From Brachypodium distachyon (taxonomy: Eukaryota; Streptophyta; Magnoliopsida; Poales; Poaceae): a stretch of 64,000 bases of DNA. Below are positions 41,283 to 51,257 of the stretch, piece after piece (position 1 is the first letter of the stretch; the number at the start of each line of letters is the position of its first letter). The notes below the pieces were generated by a model that did not search any database, was not told the DNA's origin, and was given only the letters and a program-made list of their open reading frames with translations. Location of the stretch: assembly GCF_000005505.3 (NCBI RefSeq), contig NC_016131.3:69390355-69454354 (forward strand), written 5' to 3'. Made by a program: the position numbers and the translations under genes.

Positions 41283-42608
41283 ATGGCCGTCCTCCTCAAG
41301 CGCCCCGCTGCCGTCCTCAACGGCGACCACGCGACGGCGACGGCGACGGCGACCCAGGAATCAGCGAAGGCGACGCGCTGCAAGAGGAGCCGCGTCACCG
41401 TCGGCAGCACTGACGACTACGTGGATTCGACCTGCATCGGCGCGGGCGGCTTCGGCGCCGTGTTCCGGGCGCGCCACCGCGTCACGGGCAAGATCGTCGC
41501 CATCAAGCACCTCAACTCGGAGGGCGCGAACGCCGGCGAGCTCCTTCGGGAGGCTCGCTTCCTCCAGCTCTGCAGCGGGAACCCGTACGTGGTGGGTTTC
41601 GAGGGCCTGGCGCGCGACCCAAGAACCGGCAACCTCTGCTTCGTCATGGAGTACGTGGAGGCGCCCAGCCTCAACGACTTCTTCTGGGACACGCGCCACG
41701 GCCCGCGGCTGCCGGAGCCCACGGTGCGCGCCTTCATGTGGAAGCTCCTCACGCGGGCCAAGATGATGCACGAGCGCCACGTCGTCCACCGCGACATCAA
41801 GCCGGCGAACATCCTCGTCGGGGCAGCAGAACAAGAAGGCGGCGGCGGGGATCGGCTCCTCAAGATGTGCGATCTTGGGCTGGCCATCTCGATGACCGAC
41901 GCGCCGCCGTACAACCAGGCCGGCACGCTGAACTACATGGCGCCCGAGATGCTCCTCCAGAAGACGGACTACGACGCGATCGTCGACACGTGGTCGCTCG
42001 GCTGCGTCATGGCCGAGCTCGTCACCGGCGAGGCGCTGTTCGACGACGAACAAGAAGAAGACGAAGATGACGACGACGAGCGCGAGAGTGAGTCGCTAAC
42101 CCAGCTCCGCAGTATCTTCAGCGTGCTCGGCGTTCCAAGCGAGAAGTCATGGCCCGAATTCACGTCCCTGCCCCTCGCCGGTGAGGCGCTGCGAGCGTTG
42201 CCGGCCATGGTCCGTCCGCATCAAAGCAAGCTGCGGGAGATGTTCCCCGAAGAAACTCTGTCCGCGGACGGATTCAAGGTCTTGGAAGGGCTTCTTACGT
42301 GCAACCCCGCCAGGCGGCTCACGGCGGCCGCCGCGCTCAAGCTCCCGTGGTTCGCTCCTCTTCGTCCCGCCGCTGCCGCTGCTGCCAAGATCAACGCGCC
42401 GGCATTTCCCACAAAGAAGCCGCAGAAGATCAAGATCATCCCGCCAGCGACACCGCAGAAGAAGCCGCCGACGATCAAGATCATCCCGCCAGTGATACCA
42501 GAGAAGAAGCCGACGAGGATCAAGATCATCCCGTTCCTGCCAGCCGAGAAGAAGCTGCTGAGGATCAAGATCATCCCGCCAGAGATGCCGGATACAAGAA
42601 TCTACTGA
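41283..42608 (+). CDS. CDK-like protein kinase (CDKF-like), copy 1, with IKIIPP-repeat tail
   Basis: An intronless Ser/Thr kinase of 441 aa. The start is MAVLLKRPAAV, with a good context (GCCATGG); the matching ATG is conserved in copy 2. Motifs: glycine loop GAGGFG (53-58), VAIK Lys75, HRDIKPANIL (169-178), DLG (197-199) in place of DFG, GTLNYMAPEM (APE 220-222), and the domain-IX motif DTWSLGCVMAELVTGEALF. An acidic insert of about 18 residues (254-271) follows. The kinase domain ends near LTAAAALKLPWF (356). Residues 376-435 hold four units of 14-16 residues around IKIIPP or IKIIPF, a tail I have not seen in other kinases. It resembles grass CDKF-2/F-3 proteins, but there is no PSTAIRE-like cyclin helix, so CDK function is uncertain. 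A tandem paralogue lies 8.3 kb downstream. Confidence 0.85.
   Translation: MAVLLKRPAAVLNGDHATATATATQESAKATRCKRSRVTVGSTDDYVDSTCIGAGGFGAVFRARHRVTGKIVAIKHLNSEGANAGELLREARFLQLCSGNPYVVGFEGLARDPRTGNLCFVMEYVEAPSLNDFFWDTRHGPRLPEPTVRAFMWKLLTRAKMMHERHVVHRDIKPANILVGAAEQEGGGGDRLLKMCDLGLAISMTDAPPYNQAGTLNYMAPEMLLQKTDYDAIVDTWSLGCVMAELVTGEALFDDEQEEDEDDDDERESESLTQLRSIFSVLGVPSEKSWPEFTSLPLAGEALRALPAMVRPHQSKLREMFPEETLSADGFKVLEGLLTCNPARRLTAAAALKLPWFAPLRPAAAAAAKINAPAFPTKKPQKIKIIPPATPQKKPPTIKIIPPVIPEKKPTRIKIIPFLPAEKKLLRIKIIPPEMPDTRIY
42405..42595 (+). repeat. Coding 45-48-bp tandem repeat at kinase C-terminus
   Basis: Four units, each with the core ATCAAGATCATCCCG, encode KxxxIKIIP[PF]. Spacing is about 45-48 bp and the reading frame is kept. 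Copy 2 has only two full units (50640-50710). Confidence 0.85.
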
Positions 42609-43136
42609 GCATTTTACTTGCGGCATGGAACGCACAACCGTTGTAAAACTGTAGATGTAACTATCCTTGGATCGATCATGTAGAATGCTACCAAGGTTAA
42701 TTAATTTCCGTAGCTTCAAGCTGTAAAGGAATTATGTAACATGTTCATGCATTGCTGCAGAATAATTGCCTTTGTTACAGCATCTGTAAAACGTTGTACC
42801 ATCTCTCACATTGTACTGTCAAATTCTGAGAAGCTTGCCTTTAGATGCTCATATGTATTTTGATTGGGAGAAATGAAGGATAAATTGGAAAACAGAGGAT
42901 TTACAGTAGTAATTTCGAGTTGAGTTGAGCCTCTTTGCTCTCAGAGTTGTCCCTTTTGGCTTAGTGTGTAAGTGATGTCTATTCTAAAGCTACAAGAATG
43001 GTTGATGCCTGCTACAGAGTAATAAACAGTACCTAGAAAAATATTTTTCTTTAAGAGTTATGTATATCGGTCCTCTGAATTTAATTTGCATTGTTCTTGC
43101 TTTTGACTGTAAATGCATTGCTATCTATGCCTCTTT
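42609..43136. other. Kinase 1 3' flank
   Basis: AT-rich 3' UTR and intergenic sequence. It has no similarity to the 3' flank of kinase copy 2. Confidence 0.45.
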
Positions 43137-43735
43137 ATTTTTATTTATTTTTGACAACTAAGCCCTCTTTATTAAGACTTGGTAACCAGTGTTACATCGT
43201 CTAAAAGAAAAGGGATTAGGAAGGGGGGAGGAGAGTGAGACCAGGTGCCAACCGGCAAGAACTTTGCTTGCCGGGCCAACTCATGAGCCACAGAATTGGT
43301 ATTTCTACTGCAATGCAAGATCTGCACATTACCAAACTCTTTCAGCAAAGCAAAGCATTCTTCAAAGATAGCATTAGCCGAACTATAAACCCGCTCTCCC
43401 CTGTTGAGCGCCTCCACAACCTCCAGGTTATCACAGTTGACGATTATCTTCCTGCAACCCTGGGAAATCGCGAGCTCCAGGCCTAACTGGACAGCCGAAA
43501 CTTCAGCGGAAACAACATCCATCACCAGAGGGAGCCTGCCATTAGCAGCAAGAACAAGTTCACCACTGTTATCTCTGATAGCAGCACCAATAGTCCCTCT
43601 TAACTCATCCACCGAGAAGCTAGCATCCACATTTATTTTGAAAAAATCACCAGGTGGTTTCAACCACATCTCCTCTTTCCTGGTAGCACTCGGGTCACTA
43701 GCAATCATGGGCTTACTACTTCTTTATGCGTGTTA
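43137..43735 (-). mobile_element. LINE 3' fragment with intact RNase H domain
   Basis: A minus-strand frame of 178 codons (43172-43708) encodes an RVT_3-type RNase H domain: FKINVDASF with the first catalytic Asp, GTIGAAIRD, VSAEVSAVQLGLELA with Glu, VNCDNLEVVEAL with Asp, and HCSRNTNSVAHELAR. It ends in ...TLVTKS, followed by a LINE-like 3' end with AT-rich tail at 43137-43155. No upstream reverse transcriptase is present. Confidence 0.7.
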
Positions 43736-43740
43736 CTGCC

Positions 43741-45095
43741 TGTTGGGGAACGCGGTACGCTACGCTAGCACAAAATAAAATTTCTACCGTTTCCGCCCGG
43801 ATCAATGCTGTAGATAATGGATCACGAGATTACCACTAGACGCGCAGACCCGTAGCGGAAGTAGAGTCGATGTAGCGCGTCGATGCCGAGTAGTCGAACA
43901 GCCTGCTCCTCCTCGCCGATCCCACGAACAGTTCGTCCAAGCGCCGCAGGTGCAGCGCCTCCGAGGTATCCACACGTACAGGGAGAAACTCCGTGCGGCG
44001 GACTGCTAGATCCGATCGCAAGGCTTTGGGCGTGGAGGTGTGACGGCCGAGTCTAACTCGCGTCTGGATTGGTGTAACCCTAGACGGGTTGGTCTCCTCC
44101 ACTTATATAGACGTCTCTAGTGGGCTCAACACTTGAGGCCCCGTTAGGAGTCTAAGCCCGATACAAGTTGGATCCGATCCAACTCGGTTCCCACCCCTTA
44201 AGCGTGTGACCCTTCAGGTTCGCGGTCAGTCGGACACGACTACGAGCTCGGACTGCGGGCCCGAGTAACACCTTACTCATCCACTGGCATCGACTCAAGT
44301 TGATAGTTGGTAGCGGCGCCTAGCAGCACATGCCAACTCCCAAGTAACCACAAGGTATATTGACGAACCATACAATGTGTCATATGCAACATTCCTTTTG
44401 CCTCACGATATGTGTGTCGAGCTCAAGGCGAGTGCTTGTCATCCTTGTGGATAGCTCGAGTCTCTTCTCGATCCTGTGATACAGATTCCCGAACGGGTTA
44501 ACACTTAACCCAAGTCGCATGGCCATGCTTTCCGAATCTGATCACTCGAGAGGGCCCAGAGATATCTCTCCGAACAGGAGGGGCAAATCCCATCTTGTTC
44601 AACCATGACTCGCAGCATGCTTCTCAGCAAACCCGAAAGCTACCTTTATAACCACCCAGTTACGGAGTAGCGTTTGGCAACCCCTAAGTAGGCCGATTCA
44701 CATCCCAAGCTCATGTGATGACCTCAGGTCTAGGACTGGCATATACATCGTACCTGAGACTAACAAATGACAATCATTTCGTTGTGTCTCAGTGCGGGTC
44801 TGTCCGACTCCACAATCTCATTGTCGAGTCCATGCTATCAGTCGGCAACACCTTGCCCTATGACTTGTGAAACATAGTCATCATACTGGTTCACATTGCT
44901 AGTCTAGATTATGTGTCCGCATAACCTCAATGACTAGGGACCATTAGAACAACATCATAGAATACATAGTCTCACAAACAAATCACGTATTTATTGATAC
45001 ATATCAGTGATGATGTTCAAGGACAATAACAATAACTCATGAATACATAGGAAATAACATCATCACATGATTGCCTTTAGGGCATATCTCCAACA
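43741..45095 (-). mobile_element. Solo LTR of a Copia-type (BARE/Angela-like) retrotransposon
   Basis: A 1,355-bp unit bounded by TGTTGG...CCAACA, with a perfect 5-bp target duplication CTGCC at 43736-43740 and 45096-45100. On the minus strand it begins TGTTGGAGATATGCCCTAAA, the pattern of grass BARE/Angela LTRs, and has a TATA box (CTATATAAGTGG) near 44099-44110. No internal gag-pol or second LTR is present, so it arose by LTR-LTR recombination. Confidence 0.9.
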
Positions 45096-45100
45096 CTGCC

Positions 45101-47544
45101 TTACTGGACAGTTCTTCATTATTCAAAAATCGAGATTGTTGCTATCAGTTCAATTCTACCGTGCTGCAATTTATCATGTCATGAAGATCATGCTTTAACT
45201 ATGTTTTCTAACCTTTTTCTTAATTCTTCTGACATAACTACTTGACAAAATCTTTTCTTAACTCTGTTGTTGCTGTTCAAATGTTCAGGCCATCTCAGAC
45301 TGAATGATCTTGCAGGGCTCAAGCTTAACCATGAACTGGCATGAACGCAACATTGGTGAAATGAACAACAAAAGAAATCTTAAGATTGGCCTGATGGCGA
45401 ATGGCAAAGTAAGGTAATTTTTACGGCCTGGTACTCCGAAGTTAGAGTTGGGAGTACCAAGTAAATCTGGACGTCCATTATAAAGGGTATTTTAGTCATT
45501 ATCTTTTGCTAATTAATTTATTAGTAATACCCCATCTTAAACTACTCCGGTAATCCTTGTTAATACAACCGTCTCATCCCTCGTCACCATGGATTGAACG
45601 ACGAAGGTCCTGCTCGGATTTGTTCAAAGCTATAGCTAGGGAGCCTAACTAGATCATATGATTAAGGAATCAAATTAGCTGAATCAATGCATGTTAGAAT
45701 TCCCACGATTCCCTACAGATCAATCGCATCCACGGGGCAAATAATCCATCAACATATGGGCAATTGAATTGAATTTGTTCACAGTCACGCACGCGGAGCA
45801 AGATCGAGATGGCCAACGAATCAACCAGAGCAAACAGGCTGAATCAGCCTAGATTTCTATGGGTGGGTGGCAGCGGCTCCTCCCGCAAAAGGGGCACGCA
45901 ACGGTTGCCGGTGTTAGGACTTAGGTGACCAGCCACCCCTCCACCCTCTTCCCGGTCTTCCTCCTCCTTGATGCCACTGGAGACGGAGGTCGCGGGCGGC
46001 CCTCGAGGACGGCGACGGCGGGGTGTCTTCTCCGCGCTGCGTGAAGGGCGGCAGGCGATGCGCACCGCCGACGGCGTGGATGGCGGCCAGTCGCGGGATG
46101 GTGGCTGCGGGTGGTGCGGTGGCTGGTCGGATCTGGCCCCTGTGCGGGCTTAGTTGCGGCCATATGGCGCCGATCGAGGTGGTGCAGGAGGCGTTGCCGT
46201 CGGTCCATCGTCGTGGGCACCGTCGGCACCGTCCTCATGGCAAAGGGCTGATACCTTCCGCGGTGCTGCAGGTCGAGGTCGTGCAGGAGACACCTCCTGC
46301 GGCCATGGGTTCGATCTGAGGCCTCGTATGGTGGCCTAGCATGGTGGCTCGGCCCAAGGAGGTCGGAGGAGCGCCGGATTTGTTGCTGGAAGTTGAAGGC
46401 ATCGTGCTCAGGCAGGTATATGGATTGTTCCTCCTGGCCTGTTGGAAGGCGACGATTGATCTGGAGTCCCGACCCTCGGCAATAGCAACACTGTTTGTTT
46501 GCGTTCGTTGGGGTGCTGATTATATCAAGTGCACGTGCTACGCACGGCGTCTCATCTCATGGAGATGCGTCAAGTCATGCCTGTTGCTGCTGGTCCGAAG
46601 GTTGTGCGACAGAGGCTAGAAGCGAGGCGGTGGTTGGCTCGTCTTTTAGCATCCTCTGTGTGGTATCCTACTAATGATGTGTCGTTAGGCGATGATGATG
46701 GTACATGCAGATGTTTCGGCGTGTATCATATGGTTAGTGGTAGTTTGGTGGACATTGTTTTTTTTTCTTTTTGGGTCGACTTTGTTCAGCTTCTTTGCCT
46801 AGCTTTGCTTGGCTTTAATAATATATGGCTGTGTGCATCAGTCGATGCAGAGGCCGGGGTTTTCTCCTTTTCCAAAAAAAAAAGGACGGTGACCTCGGTA
46901 CCACAACAATGGCTTCAGCCGTACGACCAGGGTCGGAGAGGTCGGTTCCTGCTCCATCCAGCGCATCCTTCGTCTTCTCTGCCGGCGGCGGCCGGGTGGG
47001 TCATGATTTTTATGATTGAAAGCAACGATTCAGTTTTTTTAGGCACAAAAAATACACTGACGAGATTACTACTTTGCCCTCCAAATCAGGGCACTCCATC
47101 CGTTTTCAACTCGGTACTCCGTAGGATTAGCAATGGAGTACCAAATCATACGGGCCACTAGATCAGAACAAATGAACGATCTATGTTAAACTCGGGGTAC
47201 CGTAAAAGAGCTCTAAAGTAATCAGGGGACATCCATTCTGGCTGCACTCGCACAGGCTGTCTGACGAGGGTGTTTGTGGGCTAAAATTCAGTGCTGAAGT
47301 TTTAAGAGAAATGGTGCACCATTAACTGCGGTGCAAATGAGATAGTCCCCTAATTTCAGTTAGTTACACACTTTGCATTCTCTGTTCTGTTGTCTGCGAC
47401 TGACAAAAACTTACATGAGAAGGTTCTCATGAAAAAATGTACTTTGTCCTCCTTTATCTCTATGTCTACCGATGAATCAGACCCATCGTCCATAACTCAA
47501 AATGAGAAGACTCTCAGTCTCTGACTCTCAGCTATACCAGGAAC
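45101..47544. mobile_element. Composite repeat region with LINE 3' end
   Basis: About 45420-47215 has distantly matching inverted ends (TTTTTACGGCCTGGTACTCCG on the left; TTTTACGGTACCCCGAG on the minus strand at the right), suggesting a MULE-like element about 1.8 kb long. Inside is a GC-rich block (45950-46350) and a grass LINE 3' end on plus (TATGGCTGTGTGCATCAG, GATGCAGAGGCCGGGG, then A10 at 46876-46885). Element limits and type are uncertain. No coding capacity was recognised. Confidence 0.4.
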
Positions 47545-48065
47545 GTAACGACCGATAGTTACATGTGGTTACGCCTTCCTTTACCAACAAGGCGTAACAC
47601 CGCATGGTTTCCATCCATTACGCAAGCAAACAAAGACAGGGGCACTGGGCGTGAAAAACGGAACTCCTTCGGCTGACCCAGCGGGGGACTGCCTCCCCCT
47701 ACTATACCCGGGGGAGACATCCCCCGCTGGTTCCCCGGCAAACTGTTTACACTGCAGCGGGGCACCACTGTCACGTGTCAAAAAACAAGCGTTTTTTGCT
47801 GTCGCGACAAGGACATTGCATCACCCGCCGGCCTTAGGCGTAACCCTACGTTGTTTCGGTCCTTTTTTCCATCATTCACGCGTGAGGCTCAGACCACCGT
47901 GGTTTCTATCAGGTTAGCCTTGGGGGACCGTAACCCCCCGTTGTTTTAGTCCGCCTAGCCTTCGTCGTATCCCGGAGGCTCCGAACACAGGGGTTTCGGT
48001 CCATTTTTTCATCATTCACGGTTGAGCCTTTGTTTCCGTCCGCCTAGCCTTCGCCGTACCCTGCA
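47545..48065. repeat. Hairpin-rich unclassified segment
   Basis: Contains a 10-bp perfect hairpin (GTTACGCCTT 47568-47577 with AAGGCGTAAC 47589-47598), a strong one at 47678-47730 (CCAGCGGGGGA with TCCCCCGCTGG, and inside it CTCCCCC with GGGGGAG), and direct repeats (GTCCGCCTAGCCTTCG at 47949 and 48037; ATCATTCACG near 47870 and 48010). It has no ORF with a known family and no target duplication that I can find. Confidence 0.5.
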
Positions 48066-49097
48066 GTTCTGAACATTGCTTAATGCAACAACATAATCAA
48101 GCAGAAACTGCTCCTTCTTAGTTATGAAACAGGAGAAACTTTGTGGGTTATATTCACACCCTAATGTAAATTTCAGCATAATATACTCATTTATATATGT
48201 GTGGAATCATAAATAATGGACGTTTGTTCAAATTAGTAGGAGACGACATGAGATTACAAAGGTCGGGTATCCTATAGCTAATTTAAGAAGTCTATAGCTG
48301 CCAAGCAATGGATTGTAGGCTTTGACCTAGAAGAGGTGAAATACTAAATGCTAAAAGAACAAACATCGGTATTGACTAAATGCAGAACAAAAATCGATAT
48401 TAACTAAATGCAGAACAAACATGGATTAGCTTAGACAGTTCACGGCATACCATGTTGCTGAATAAAGAGAATTAGATAATTGCATGGAACTTTTATGCCT
48501 TTCGCAATTCAGTCAATTTTTTAAAATTAACTGATATGAATAAATATATTTAGAAAAATAACTGAAAAATAATATATCTAAGTTAACCCTATGAAAGTTG
48601 CAAAATACTAGTACAAAGTTGCAGAGGCATAAAAGTCAACTGGAATGGCCCGAACAATGGCAAGTTTAATCTGTTACTACCAACTAGAAGTTTGCGGCCA
48701 GACCAGAATTATGAAGAAAAAAAAAACATAATCCTAGAATCATCAAGATAAGGAGCAGAACCAAACAATCAATAATACACAGGTTATTCACGGTTCAGAG
48801 TTTGTACCTCAATTTCTCGATTTACTATTGCGCTACTTTGCAGATATTCATGCCCTTGCATATCCGCTTAGTATGGCCATCTGAAAATGAGGATGTAGAG
48901 AACTGAATGATTGTTCTGTACAATGGCATCCTAAAATCTACTGGAGTACAGTATATCCTTTGTTGCAAAAATTTGTTAACGATGCTGAAATTGTAAGAGT
49001 TTCTGTTATGGTCTTGATCTTGGTTCAGTTTTGCTCTAGTTAAAGTGCGGTTCCTCGAAACAAAATCAGGTCCCTTGAGCAAAAGCTGAAAATCATA
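48066..49097. other. AT-rich intergenic stretch
   Basis: I see no gene. A short tandem repeat of about 28 bp (AACTAAATGCAGAACAAACAT) runs over two units at 48360-48423. Confidence 0.45.
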
Positions 49098-49179
49098 CTC
49101 CCTCCGTTTCAAAGTAACTGACGTGGATTTATATAAAAATCTATACAAATTCACGTTACTTATTTTGGGACGGAGCGAG
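49098..49179. mobile_element. Short Stowaway MITE
   Basis: Ends CTCCCTCCGTTTCAAAGTAA and TTACTTATTTTGGGACGGAGCGAG, with CTGACGTGGATTT pairing AAATTCACG, form an 82-bp hairpin flanked by TA on both sides. Confidence 0.8.
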
Positions 49180-49568
49180 TAGCACAGTTGAGACGAATAA
49201 AAAACACAAGCTGGAAATCCTATCATACTCCTGAACATAGAAACTTGAGATGAATCAAAAGCATGTATCCCCCAATCATGTCCTGCCTCATGGCATTCAA
49301 TTGAATTCAGCCCGAGTTCGACGCAGAAAAAAGCAAGTGCAGCAGCACAAGAGGTGGGTTGATCCCCTACGCAAGACCCGTACGTACGAAACGGCCTCGC
49401 AGGTACGAGTCCGATAACCTGCGAAGCAGCACTCGGATTTGACCGAGCTTTCTAGTTCAATCCGTATGCAAGTCCGAGTAGGGGGGCGATTGCTCGTGGA
49501 TTCACGATCTATATGTGCCGCCCAGAGCTCCTCCATCCCCTCCCTCGAGTTCCACCTCTGTTCGCGCC

Positions 49569-50876
49569 ATGGCAGTCTTCCTCAACAGCGTCCACGCGGC
49601 GGCGACCCAAGTATTAGCCATGTCGACGCGCTGGAAGAGGAACCACATCACAATAGGCAGCACCGAGGACTACTACGTGGATTCGACCTGCATCGGCGAG
49701 GGCAGCTTCGGCGCCGTGTTCAGGGCGCGCCACCGGGCCACCGGCAGGATCCTCGCCATCAAGCACCTCACCTCCACGGACAAGATCGCCAACGCCGCCG
49801 AGCTCCTGCAGGAGGCTCGCTTCCTCCAGGACTGCAGCGGGAACCCATACGTGGTGGGCTTCGAGGGCCTGGCACGCGACCCAAGAACCGGCGACCTCTG
49901 CTTCGTCATGGAGTACGTCGAGGCGCCGAGCCTCGACGACTTTCTCAGGGACACGCGGCGCCACGGTCCGCGGCTGCCGGAGCCCACGGTGCGCGCCTTC
50001 ATGTGGAAGCTTCTGAACGGCGCCAAGATGATGCACGGGCGCCACGTCGTCCACCGCGACATCAAGCCGGCCAACATCCTCGCCGGGGATCGGGTCCTCA
50101 AGATGTGCGACCTTGGGCTGGCCATCTCCATGACCGACCCGCCGCCGTACGACCAGGTCGGCACGCTGACCTACATGGCGCCAGAGATGCTACTCCAGAA
50201 GAAGGACTACGACGCGCTCGTCGACACGTGGTCGCTCGGCTGCGTCATGGCCGAGCTCGTCACCGGCGAGGCGCTGTTCGACGACGGCGAAGACGACGAA
50301 GATGACGACGACGGGTCGCTGTCCCAGCTCTGTAGTATCTTCAGCGTGCTCGACGTCCCAGACGAGACGGCGTGGCCGGAGTTCAAGTCGCTGCCCCTCG
50401 CCGGTGAGGCGCTGAGTTTGTTGCCGGCCATGGTCCATCCGCAACACAGCAGGCTGCGGGAGATGTTCCCTGAAGAAACTCTATCCGCGGACGGATTCAA
50501 GGTCTTGGAAGGGCTTCTTACCTGCAACCCCAACAAGCGGCTCACCGCGGCTGCCGCGCTCAAACTCACGTGGTTCGCCGCTCTTCGTCCCGCCGATGCC
50601 GCTGCTGCCAAGATCAACGCGCTGGCATTGCCCACAAAGAAGCCGCAGAAGATCAAGATCATCCCGCCAGTGATACCGGAGAAGAAGCTGCCGCGGATCA
50701 AGATCATCCCATTCCTTCAAGCGATACCGGCCGAGAAGCAGCAGCTGACGATCAGACTGAAAGCACTTTTTTCGGGCTGCCATGTTGCTATGTTTTGGTT
50801 ACATCCTGGTTGTATTCTCGTATTGTTTTTGTTGGTCAAAATAAATGTTATGGTTACACGTGTGGGTTGTCTATGA
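49569..50876 (+). CDS. CDK-like protein kinase (CDKF-like), copy 2, with hydrophobic tail
   Basis: Tandem paralogue of the kinase at 41.3 kb, intronless, 435 aa. Start MAVFLNSVHAAAT in context GCCATGG. Motifs: glycine loop GEGSFG, Lys65 in LAIKHL, HRDIKPANIL (163 on), DLG (181-183), APE (204-206), DTWSLGCVMAELVTGEALF, and an acidic insert (about 238-248). Two IKIIP units remain (361-381). From about residue 397 the reading frame enters a block that is non-coding at 37.5 kb and encodes CHVAMFWLHPGCILVLFLLV (403-422), a hydrophobic run long enough to span a membrane, then KINVMVTRVGCL. Copy 1 ends quite differently. The tail is read directly from the sequence; membrane anchoring is inference. 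It is convergent with the GH43 gene, 380 bp apart. Confidence 0.85.
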   Translation: MAVFLNSVHAAATQVLAMSTRWKRNHITIGSTEDYYVDSTCIGEGSFGAVFRARHRATGRILAIKHLTSTDKIANAAELLQEARFLQDCSGNPYVVGFEGLARDPRTGDLCFVMEYVEAPSLDDFLRDTRRHGPRLPEPTVRAFMWKLLNGAKMMHGRHVVHRDIKPANILAGDRVLKMCDLGLAISMTDPPPYDQVGTLTYMAPEMLLQKKDYDALVDTWSLGCVMAELVTGEALFDDGEDDEDDDDGSLSQLCSIFSVLDVPDETAWPEFKSLPLAGEALSLLPAMVHPQHSRLREMFPEETLSADGFKVLEGLLTCNPNKRLTAAAALKLTWFAALRPADAAAAKINALALPTKKPQKIKIIPPVIPEKKLPRIKIIPFLQAIPAEKQQLTIRLKALFSGCHVAMFWLHPGCILVLFLLVKINVMVTRVGCL

Positions 50877-51222
50877 AATTGTAAACGGATCTATCCGTTT
50901 TTGTTTCCTTCCATCAAAGGAAATTGTGATTGTTGTACAACTCTGTTGTTGGGATCATGCTGTACACAGTTCATTGTCCTTAATTTGTTGTGTTTCCTCC
51001 TCGTCTTTTCTGATTTTGATCGCTTGATCTAAGTTATTGCTAAGCTAGGATCGATGGACCAAAGCCCCAGGTCACACACAGGCTAGGGACAAGTAAATTA
51101 TTGTGTGATTTGAGAACAATCTCAAAACTACCCATTTTACAACTCTGCTAACATCTACAGCTGATCTATACAGTACACCCCATTGTGTGTCAACTGTCAA
51201 CAAATCTGTATCTATCAAATGT
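50740..51222 (+). repeat. Kinase-2 tail and 3' flank, homologous to 37512-37967
   Basis: Direct-orientation match to the segment downstream of the LOR gene. Identity is high over blocks such as CTTCCATCAAAGGAAATTGT and AGCTGATCTATACAGTAC. It covers the last 45 codons of kinase copy 2 and its 3' flank. Confidence 0.75.
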
Positions 51223-51257
51223 AACAAATGTATAGCACTGTCGATATTTCAAATGTT

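Noticed and set aside
41361..42053. Antisense and +2 frames over both kinases
   Set aside because: Shadows of conserved kinase coding sequence, without family features.
43172..43708. 178-codon minus-strand frame as a host gene
   Set aside because: It is an RNase H domain of the type found at the end of plant LINE ORF2 and is followed by a LINE-like 3' end, so it is listed as mobile-element sequence.
46529..47161. 210-codon plus-strand frame
   Set aside because: Runs through a LINE 3' UTR and its A-tail into unrelated sequence; the product has no recognisable domain.
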